This document shows, in pieces, positions 34,574-41,198 of a stretch of DNA of 63,373 nucleotides. A model generated the notes under the pieces. It saw only the letters and a list, made by a program, of their open reading frames with translations. It was not told where the DNA came from and ran no database searches. Each line of letters opens with the position of its first letter. The first letter of the stretch is position 1. The translations under genes and the position numbers were made by a program. Source of the DNA: an uncultured Eubacteriales bacterium (GTDB lineage: Bacteria; Bacillota; Clostridia; Peptostreptococcales; Anaerovoracaceae); assembly GCA_902773835.1 (NCBI GenBank), contig CACYFZ010000006.1, forward strand, positions 1-63,373. The letters are read 5' to 3'.

Positions 34574-35509
34574 TTATCTTGCGCATTCGGAATCGCGTTC
34601 CATCATTATTGCAAGTCCGTGTTCAAGAGGTCCGAGTATATATTCCAGACATTCTCTCACTGCTTTCGGACTGCCCGGCAGATTGATGATGAGGGTCTTT
34701 CCTCTCATGCCGGCTGTTCCTCTTGACAGCATAGCCTTAGGAGTCTTAGTCATGGAATATGCCCTTATGGCCTCGGAAATGCCCGGGGTCATCCTGTCAC
34801 AGACTTCCGCCGTAGCCTCAGGAGTCACATCTCTCGGGGCAAACCCGGTTCCGCCTGTCGTAAAAATGACATTAACTTGCCTCTGGTCCGCCAGTCTGAT
34901 GAGCTGAGCCTTAAGCTGATTTGGCTCATCCGGAATCAAAATGCCTTCTGCTACATTGTATCCGGCCTCTGTCAAAATCTCTCCGATAAGAGGTCCGCTC
35001 TTATCTTCTCTTTCTCCTGCAGCTCCCTTGTCCGAGAGAGTTATCCAAGCCGCAGTATAGGCTCTTGAAGGATCTGCTTCAATCAGTTCAACTTCATCTC
35101 CCGCCTTTACCGTGCCGGGTTCTAATACTATCGTAAATACGCCTTCTCTCGGCATTATACAGTCGCCCACCTGATGATAAATAGCGCAGTGGGTATGGCA
35201 TTCTTTTCCGATTTGGGTGAGTTCTAACAGCGCGTCACCGATTTGAAATCTCGTGCCCACAGGAAGAGATTTCAAATCGAAGCCTTCGATAATGATATTC
35301 TCCCCGAAGGCTCCGAAGTCCACTTCGGCGCCGCGCGCTCTGAAGTCCTCAATCTTTTCAAGAGCAAGCAAACTGACCTGCCTGTGCCAATTGCCGGCGT
35401 GGGCGTCTCCCACTATGCCGTGCTCAGGTCTGAGCTCTATAAACGGAACTTCCGTCTTAGCCGTTCCCTTTTTTTCACTTGTGCATACTGCAATAACTTT
35501 TCCGTTCAT
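34574..35509 (-). CDS. MOSC domain-MogA fusion
   Basis: A 311-aa fusion. Residues about 1-145 form a MOSC domain (sulfur-carrier fold of Moco sulfurases, with GECHTHCAIYHQVGDCIMPREG around the conserved Cys, given in part), and 150-311 form a MogA/MoaB molybdopterin adenylyltransferase with FTTGGTGFAPRDVTPEA and TLIINLPGSPKAV. MogA adenylates molybdopterin for metal insertion. The ATG at 35509 is taken; a TTG six codons upstream is less well supported. It is the last gene of the ModE-like operon. The MOSC half may help sulfur or selenium insertion, which is inference. Confidence 0.88.
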   Translation of the reverse strand: MNGKVIAVCTSEKKGTAKTEVPFIELRPEHGIVGDAHAGNWHRQVSLLALEKIEDFRARGAEVDFGAFGENIIIEGFDLKSLPVGTRFQIGDALLELTQIGKECHTHCAIYHQVGDCIMPREGVFTIVLEPGTVKAGDEVELIEADPSRAYTAAWITLSDKGAAGEREDKSGPLIGEILTEAGYNVAEGILIPDEPNQLKAQLIRLADQRQVNVIFTTGGTGFAPRDVTPEATAEVCDRMTPGISEAIRAYSMTKTPKAMLSRGTAGMRGKTLIINLPGSPKAVRECLEYILGPLEHGLAIMMERDSECAR

Positions 35510-35540
35510 TTCTCTTAATGATCCCAATTTCAGGTCAGGT

Positions 35541-36503
35541 TTATCCTCCTATTATGGCCATAGCGCTGTGGTCTACGGCTCTTACATTCTCAAAGCAATG
35601 ACGAGCGGGTTTGAATTTGATAATCTCTTTAAATACCTGTCTTAGTTCATCATCTTCCTTCTCCAGGTAAGGACGTATAAACACCCCTTCCTCGTAGCAA
35701 AGACACGGTTTTATATATCCCATGGATGTCAGCCTTATGCGATTGCAGCTTTCACAGAAACTGCCGTGCACCGCACTTATAATGCCTATGCTGCCTCCCT
35801 TACCCGGCACCTTATAGTAAACCGCAGGACCGTTTCCGTGTTTCCTGTGATCTTCCTGAATCTCAGGATATATATCCTTAATACAGTGCATAGTCTCTTC
35901 ATTGCTCAGGCCTCTTTCCGCATCCGCAACACCTATAGGCATCAATTCTATGAACCTTATATCGATATCCTTTCCAAGCGCAAAGTCGGTAAGGTCTTTT
36001 ATTTCATCTTCGTTGAAATCCTTCTGAAGAAGGCAATTGAGCTTTGTCTTTATTCCTTTTTCGATACAGAGATCTATTGCTTCCAAGGTCTTGCTAAGAT
36101 CTCCGACTCTGGTTATATCCCTGTATCTTTCAGGCTTTAGCGTATCCAGACTTATATTGATGCCGTCTATTCCGATATCCGCTATTTCGTCAATATACTG
36201 CGGAAGAAGCTGCCCGTTCGTCGTCATTGTGACTTCCTCGCAGCCCGGCAGCGCCTTCATACCTCGAAGGAGTTTCATAAGGTCGTATCTTACGAGCGGC
36301 TCCCCTCCTGTAATCTTAAACTTATTGATTCCCAGCTCTATAGCCACACTGCAAACACGCATGATTTCTTCGTAATTCAAAATCTTGCTCTTATCCACCT
36401 TCTTGATACCTTCCTCAGGCATACAATACTTACACCTGAGATCACATCTGTCGGTGACGGATATTCTCATGTAGTCTATTGATCTTCCGAATCCGTCTTT
36501 CAT
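35541..36503 (-). CDS. moaA: GTP 3',8-cyclase (MoaA)
   Basis: Radical-SAM enzyme for the first step of molybdopterin synthesis. The 320-aa protein has the SAM cluster motif CDLRCKYCMPEEG (about residues 20-32) and the C-terminal cluster CESCNRIRLTSMGYIKPC with the right 13-residue spacing. The C-terminal diglycine IIGG is present, as required in MoaA. It lies between the XdhC-like gene and the MOSC-MogA gene. Confidence 0.95.
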   Translation of the reverse strand: MKDGFGRSIDYMRISVTDRCDLRCKYCMPEEGIKKVDKSKILNYEEIMRVCSVAIELGINKFKITGGEPLVRYDLMKLLRGMKALPGCEEVTMTTNGQLLPQYIDEIADIGIDGINISLDTLKPERYRDITRVGDLSKTLEAIDLCIEKGIKTKLNCLLQKDFNEDEIKDLTDFALGKDIDIRFIELMPIGVADAERGLSNEETMHCIKDIYPEIQEDHRKHGNGPAVYYKVPGKGGSIGIISAVHGSFCESCNRIRLTSMGYIKPCLCYEEGVFIRPYLEKEDDELRQVFKEIIKFKPARHCFENVRAVDHSAMAIIGG

Positions 36504-36521
36504 CCTTGGCTCTTACCCGTT

Positions 36522-37565
36522 CTATACCTTCTCCATCAGTACATTTATGTTTCCGCCGCATACCATGCCGTCCTCATCGGCAAACGCCGCAAGGTCATGA
36601 TACATAAGCTCTGCTCCGTCGAATCCGCCCTTCAGCAGTTCAACGGCGTGTTCAATTACATCATTTTCAGCAACTCCGCCGCCGACGGTTCCTATTATTG
36701 ATCCGTCAGGCTTTACCAGCATCTTTGTACCTTCACCTCTCGGTGCAGATCCTTCTCTGGTAACTATAGTGCAGAGAATCATAGGATCTCTGCCCTCTTC
36801 CGAGATGGCTTTGATTATATCCTTCGGGAATCCGAAGTTGCGTCTCTTCTCATTTTTAACCTGTATCAACTCAGCCGCTATGGCAACTGCGATTTCCTCG
36901 GGTGTCTCAGCGCCTATTTTAAGTCCGACAGGTGTATAAATGCTGTCGATGAGCTTATCAGAGAGACCTTCTTCTTTAAGTGACTCTCTCACAAATGCAG
37001 CATGACGTTTGGAACCTATCATGCCGACATAGGCATGTCGCTTCCTGAGCGCCTCCGCAACGCAGTCCTTGTCATATCTGTGTCCTCTGGTAACTACAAC
37101 GAAAAATGTGTCTTCGTTTCCGTCGATTTCTTTGAACGCCTCTGCAAAAGATTTACAGATCACCTTATCTGCCCCTCGCCTCTTTGCGTTTTCAGCGAAT
37201 TCGGGTCTGTCGTCCACAACAGTAACGTACATTCCCATCAGGCGGCATATGTCTATAAGAGGCATGGAAAGATGTCCTGCGCCGCAGATTACAACATGCT
37301 TTTCATTTCCCAGGAGTTCAATAAACACATCCTGTCCGTCAATGCTGACAACACCGCTTTCAAGCACTCCTTTCAATTCCGTTTCATGCGCCTTGAAAAA
37401 GACGTCCTCCCTACTGCAGTGAGTCATCTCTTTGTTCGAAAAGAGAGCCTTCTCACCGATTGAATCGCCTTTAATTACAGTCGCAGCATATGTCTCACAA
37501 TTGAAGTTCGCATCTGCTATCGCTTCGTAAATATTCATAACATCCTCTTCATGGATGCTTCTCAT
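36522..37565 (-). CDS. XdhC-family Moco maturation protein with swapped domain order
   Basis: A 347-aa XdhC/CoxI-family protein, which in known systems binds and sulfurates Moco for xanthine dehydrogenase. The Rossmann domain (VVICGAGHLS at residues 91-100, VVDDRPEF, IGSKRHAAF) comes first, and the XdhC_CoxI domain (GSAPRGEGTKML, GTVGGG, MVCGG at the extreme C-terminus) comes last. This is the reverse of the usual order. The ATG directly follows the TAG stop of the MoeA-like gene, with GGGAGG upstream. Not to be confused with the XdhC iron-sulfur subunit at 20831. Confidence 0.88.
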   Translation of the reverse strand: MRSIHEEDVMNIYEAIADANFNCETYAATVIKGDSIGEKALFSNKEMTHCSREDVFFKAHETELKGVLESGVVSIDGQDVFIELLGNEKHVVICGAGHLSMPLIDICRLMGMYVTVVDDRPEFAENAKRRGADKVICKSFAEAFKEIDGNEDTFFVVVTRGHRYDKDCVAEALRKRHAYVGMIGSKRHAAFVRESLKEEGLSDKLIDSIYTPVGLKIGAETPEEIAVAIAAELIQVKNEKRRNFGFPKDIIKAISEEGRDPMILCTIVTREGSAPRGEGTKMLVKPDGSIIGTVGGGVAENDVIEHAVELLKGGFDGAELMYHDLAAFADEDGMVCGGNINVLMEKV

Positions 37566-38597
37566 CTAATAACCTCCCTTTCCGAAACCACAGTTCGGGT
37601 AAGTGCAAATCTCACAGTTCAGGCATAGCCCGCCTTCTCCGAGTTTCGCAAAGTCCTCGGCAGTCAGTATCTCTCCTGCCGCAATTCTCGGCAGAACTAT
37701 ATCGAAAATAGTCCTCTTGGCATACATTACGCAGCCCGGAAGCCCCATAATCGGGATATTCTTGTCTCCGTAGTAGGCGAGCAGGAACATTGCACCCGGA
37801 AGCACCGGAGCACCGTAGGTAACCACGCTGCCGCAGACATTCCTTATGGCAAGCGGAGTCTTATCATCGGGGTCTACACTCATGCCGCCCGTGCATACTA
37901 TCATATCGGCGCCCTCGCTCAGCAGCTTTCTGACGGCCTTCTCGATATTCTCATTTTCATCGTTTACTGTCTCATGTCCGCATACCGTGCAACCGAACTC
38001 CGCTAACTTATCTTTTACAACAGGTGTAAAAGTATCCTCTATTCTTCCGTAAAAAACTTCGTTTCCGGTAGTTACTATCCCCACCTTACGATCGGAATAC
38101 GGAATCACATTCATAATCGCTTCTTCTCCGCACAGCCACTTTACTTCTTCCATCTTCTCTCGCTCTATAAGCAGTGGGATAATCCTGGTACCGGCTATCT
38201 TATCCCCTTTCTTTACGGGGAAATCTCCGTGCCTGGAGGCGATCATCATCTGTCCGAAAGAGTTGATGACTCTCAGTTTTTCTCTGTCTATCTTAAGGAT
38301 GCCGTCACATTCGGCAGTGAGTTCAATCTTTCCTTCTTTAACCTCACTCCTGCTCATATTGCTTCCCTTGCATGCTTCACAAAGAACTTCCGCAGCCTCA
38401 TTTTCATGCATCATGCTCTCGTCGTTTTCCCATACGTACACATGGTCTTTTCCGATTGAAAGCAAGACAGGAATATCTTCTTCGGTTATAATGTGGCCTT
38501 TACGGAAAACCGCATCTTTGGTCACCCCTTTTATTATTTGTGTCATGTCGTGACAGATTACCTGTCCGACCGCATCTTCAGTTTTTATAAGTTTCAT
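37566..38597 (-). CDS. MoeA-like molybdopterin-binding protein
   Basis: A 343-aa protein with a MoCF-binding (MPT-binding) domain: VGIVTTGNEVFYGR and IVCTGGMSVDPDDKTP. The N-terminal part is MoeA-like but shorter, and the usual MoeA domain IV is absent. The C-terminus is cysteine-rich (LNCEICTYPNCGFGKGGY), suggesting a metal site. It is the second gene of the ModE-like operon, after GAGGAAAAG. It may act in molybdenum insertion or in cofactor hand-over; assignment to MoeA proper is not secure. Confidence 0.82.
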   Translation of the reverse strand: MKLIKTEDAVGQVICHDMTQIIKGVTKDAVFRKGHIITEEDIPVLLSIGKDHVYVWENDESMMHENEAAEVLCEACKGSNMSRSEVKEGKIELTAECDGILKIDREKLRVINSFGQMMIASRHGDFPVKKGDKIAGTRIIPLLIEREKMEEVKWLCGEEAIMNVIPYSDRKVGIVTTGNEVFYGRIEDTFTPVVKDKLAEFGCTVCGHETVNDENENIEKAVRKLLSEGADMIVCTGGMSVDPDDKTPLAIRNVCGSVVTYGAPVLPGAMFLLAYYGDKNIPIMGLPGCVMYAKRTIFDIVLPRIAAGEILTAEDFAKLGEGGLCLNCEICTYPNCGFGKGGY

Positions 38598-38606
38598 CTT
38601 TTCCTC

Positions 38607-38972
38607 TTATTTCAATTCATGCTTTTCCGCTATCTCGGGAAAACGTCTTTCTGCGACTTCGGAAAGCTCAGCTTCAAGTTCATCATAAACAGCCATAAGC
38701 TTATGGCCGCCTTCGGTTACCTTGGCAGCTCCGCCCGTCTTTCCTCCGGCCTGGCGCTCAACTATCTTATATCCGAGCTCTTCTTCGCATTTTTTCAGTA
38801 TCGTCCATCCCTTGCTGTATGAGAAACCGCACTTCTCACAGGCATCTCTTACATTTCCGCAGCTGTCTATTTCGCGAAGTAGCCCAACGGGCCCCGGCCC
38901 GAAGAATTTGCTTTCACTCACGAACATCAGCTTTACGGCAGGATGTAGTATTTTGGATCCTTTTTTTTCCAT
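38607..38972 (-). CDS. ModE-like winged-helix regulator
   Basis: A 121-aa protein matching the N-terminal DNA-binding part of ModE (LysR-type winged helix). Helix-turn-helix around VRDACEKCGFSYSKGWTIL, and the wing signature RQAGGKTGGAAKVTEGG. The C-terminal molybdate-binding (mop) domains are missing, so it cannot sense molybdate in the same way as E. coli ModE and may need another input. It is first in its operon, downstream of a candidate operator. Confidence 0.88.
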   Translation of the reverse strand: MEKKGSKILHPAVKLMFVSESKFFGPGPVGLLREIDSCGNVRDACEKCGFSYSKGWTILKKCEEELGYKIVERQAGGKTGGAAKVTEGGHKLMAVYDELEAELSEVAERRFPEIAEKHELK

Positions 38973-38991
38973 GACTTTCGATTCTTTCTCT

Positions 38992-39017
38992 GCGATTATT
39001 TTTAAAATATAAATCGC
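38992..39017 (-). promoter_or_regulatory. ModE-like inverted repeat in the operon leader
   Basis: A 26-bp repeat with ends GCGATT and AATCGC, 20 bases before the regulator start. Both half-sites and the 14-base spacing match the site on the modA promoter at 34534. Confidence 0.65.
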
Positions 39018-39026
39018 TTTTCAAAA

Positions 39027-39091
39027 TTAAACGGCTCTTTTCGAACCGTTTGTTATAGCTATATTATATACATACATGCACTATTATTCAA
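39027..39091 (-). promoter_or_regulatory. Promoter of the ModE-like operon plus second palindrome
   Basis: On the minus strand TTGAAT (39086-39091) and TATAAT (39063-39068) are 17 bases apart. Just downstream AAACGG and CCGTTT (39029-39050) form an imperfect palindrome that may be an operator or a leader hairpin. Confidence 0.65.
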
Positions 39092-39152
39092 TTATTGGCC
39101 CCAATTTTTTTCAGATTTCAAAAAATTATTTTGAGAAGCTGCCCTTCAATGC

Positions 39153-39578
39153 TTATTTATGATCCTTGTACACTGCATCGCAGTACACACAACGATATGT
39201 GCCCTTTTCGGGATCGGCAAGCTTAAACTTGTGCACTATCTCCTGCTCTATAGAGGTAATGCATCTCGGATTCTTGCATTTTATTACACCCGTCAAAGTC
39301 TCCGGCAGCTTCAGTTTTACTTTATCTACCAAAGCTCCGTCCTTTACGATGTTTACGGTCATCTTTTTATCGAAGAAACCAAGAATATCGAGATCGAGCT
39401 TTACGTCTCCGTCAACCTTTATGATGTCTTTTCTTCCGTATTTGGTGCTCTCAACTCTCTGTATGATAGCTACGGTGCAATCGACTTTATCAAGGCCGAG
39501 AAGATTATATATAGCCCAGCCTTTTCCCGCTTCTATGTGGTCCAGCACTACGCCGGTGTTTACTCCGTCAATATTCAT
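39153..39578 (-). CDS. pyrI: Aspartate carbamoyltransferase regulatory chain (PyrI)
   Basis: A 141-aa allosteric subunit. The zinc site is complete: CKNPRCITSIEQ and YRCVYCDAVY. The N-terminal allosteric domain binds nucleotides. It follows pyrB by 15 bases with GGGG before the ATG. Normal for archaeal and clostridial PyrBI. Confidence 0.94.
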   Translation of the reverse strand: MNIDGVNTGVVLDHIEAGKGWAIYNLLGLDKVDCTVAIIQRVESTKYGRKDIIKVDGDVKLDLDILGFFDKKMTVNIVKDGALVDKVKLKLPETLTGVIKCKNPRCITSIEQEIVHKFKLADPEKGTYRCVYCDAVYKDHK

Positions 39579-39593
39579 GCTATGTCCCCTTCC

Positions 39594-40514
39594 TTACTTC
39601 ACTCCGAGCATAAAGAGTATCAGCGCCATACGTATATATTTCCCCATAAGAGCCTGGAAGAAATACGCAGCTCTCGGATCGTCATCCACATCCACGGATA
39701 TTTCGTTAACTCGAGGAAGCGGATGCATAACTATCATCTCTTTTTTAGCAGGCGTAAGCATCTTCTTCTGAAGAATGAAACTGTCTTTCAGCCTTATGTA
39801 ATCTTCTTCGTTAAAGAACCTTTCCTTTTGAACTCTGGTCATATAAAGTACGTCGAGTTCCGGAATTGCCTCATCCAGACTTCTCATTTCCTTCCATTCC
39901 ACGCCGGCATCATCCAGCTGTTCCTTCATGTAATCAGGAAGGTCCAGCTCTTCAGGAGATATCATAACGAACTTGATATCCTTATATCTCAGCATTGCCT
40001 CTATCAATGAATGAACCGTACGTCCGAACTTCAGGTCTCCGCAGAGTCCGATGGTAAGATTATCGAATCTTCCGAATTTCTTATGAATAGTCAGAAGGTC
40101 CGTGAGTGTCTGTGTCGGATGAAAATGCCCTCCGTCGCCTGCATTTATAATCGGCACTCCGGCATGAGATGCGGCTACGAAAGGAGCTCCCTCCTTAGGA
40201 TGCCTCATGGCAATTATATCCGCATAGCAACTGGCCATAACAATAGTGTCAGACACGCTCTCACCTTTAGCAGTGGAGCTGGATGCAGCCTGGTCAAATC
40301 CGAGAACATTTCCGCCGAGCTCCATCATCGCAGCCGTAAAGCTGAGTCTGGTTCTGGTGCTGGGTTCGAAGAACAGCGTAGCAAGTTTCTTGCGAGCGCA
40401 TTTGTCCTGATACTTCTCGGGGTTATCTATAATATCTTCCGCCACTTTTACAAGATCGTATATCTCATCTACCGAGAGATCTGTGATGTTTATCAGATGG
40501 CGTAATTCTTTCAT
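39594..40514 (-). CDS. pyrB: Aspartate carbamoyltransferase catalytic chain (PyrB)
   Basis: First committed step of pyrimidine synthesis. The 306-aa protein has [24 protein letters not shown] and [10 protein letters not shown], all intact. GGGAGG precedes the ATG. It follows xpt by 27 bases, so purine salvage and pyrimidine synthesis share a transcript here. Confidence 0.95.
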   Translation of the reverse strand: MKELRHLINITDLSVDEIYDLVKVAEDIIDNPEKYQDKCARKKLATLFFEPSTRTRLSFTAAMMELGGNVLGFDQAASSSTAKGESVSDTIVMASCYADIIAMRHPKEGAPFVAASHAGVPIINAGDGGHFHPTQTLTDLLTIHKKFGRFDNLTIGLCGDLKFGRTVHSLIEAMLRYKDIKFVMISPEELDLPDYMKEQLDDAGVEWKEMRSLDEAIPELDVLYMTRVQKERFFNEEDYIRLKDSFILQKKMLTPAKKEMIVMHPLPRVNEISVDVDDDPRAAYFFQALMGKYIRMALILFMLGVK

Positions 40515-40541
40515 TTGAATCCTCCCTAATCATCCCCTTAT

Positions 40542-41117
40542 TTACTTATCGCGAAAATAAATCTCTGTATCCGTCATCTCTTCTATGATAGCGAGAGATT
40601 CTACTCGATATCCTTTCTTACGAAGTGCATCTCCGCCCATCTGGAATCCCTTTTCGATGGCGGCAACGCATCCGACTACGGTAGCACCGGCCTGTTCAAC
40701 TATCTCAATAAGTCCTGCAATGGCCGATCCGTGTGCCAGGAAGTCATCAACGATGAGGATTTTGTCATCCGGCTTGATATATTCTTTAGCAACTATAACG
40801 TTGTTATTGTTACCATGTGTAAATGAGTGCACCATGGTGCTGTAGCAATCTCCGGATATGTTGGAAGTCTTGTTTTTCTTTGCGTATACAACCGGAAGAC
40901 CCATAGCAAATCCGGCACTTACTGCGATAGGTATTCCTGAAGACTCGATTGTAAGAATACGTGTAATCTCATCTCCTTCGTACATACGGGCAATCTCCTC
41001 ACCGATTTCTTTCATAAACGGTGTGTCGATTTGCTGGTTGAGAAAGCTTCCGACCTTCAGAACCCCGCCCGGTAGAATGGTGCCTTCCTGCAAAATCTTT
41101 TCTTCCATTTTTTTCAT
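40542..41117 (-). CDS. xpt: Xanthine phosphoribosyltransferase
   Basis: Salvages xanthine to XMP. The 191-aa protein matches B. subtilis Xpt in size; PRPP motif ILIVDDFLAHGSAIAG and the N-terminal EEKILQEGTILPGGVLKV are conserved. GGGGAG precedes the ATG. I looked for a purine riboswitch upstream and saw none. It directly follows the Se-type xanthine dehydrogenase gene, so it may compete for its product. Confidence 0.94.
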   Translation of the reverse strand: MKKMEEKILQEGTILPGGVLKVGSFLNQQIDTPFMKEIGEEIARMYEGDEITRILTIESSGIPIAVSAGFAMGLPVVYAKKNKTSNISGDCYSTMVHSFTHGNNNNVIVAKEYIKPDDKILIVDDFLAHGSAIAGLIEIVEQAGATVVGCVAAIEKGFQMGGDALRKKGYRVESLAIIEEMTDTEIYFRDK

Positions 41118-41147
41118 TGTGAATCTCCCCTCGTTACAGTAATAAAT

Positions 41148-41172
41148 GACTAAAAATCTCTTTCGAAGAGCA
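41148..41172 (-). terminator. Weak terminator or attenuator before xpt
   Basis: On the minus strand CTCTT and AAGAG form a 5-bp stem followed by ATTTTTA. Short, so read-through into xpt is expected. Confidence 0.4.
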
Positions 41173-41198
41173 TAACATATACTCAGTCTGTTTTCGTG

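Noticed and set aside
39159..40010. Long plus-strand open frame opposite pyrBI
   Set aside because: Antisense to well-matched pyrI and pyrB; no ribosome site and no recognisable protein.
41118..41198. Purine riboswitch upstream of xpt
   Set aside because: The gap is only 81 bases and lacks the paired-loop core of the purine aptamer.
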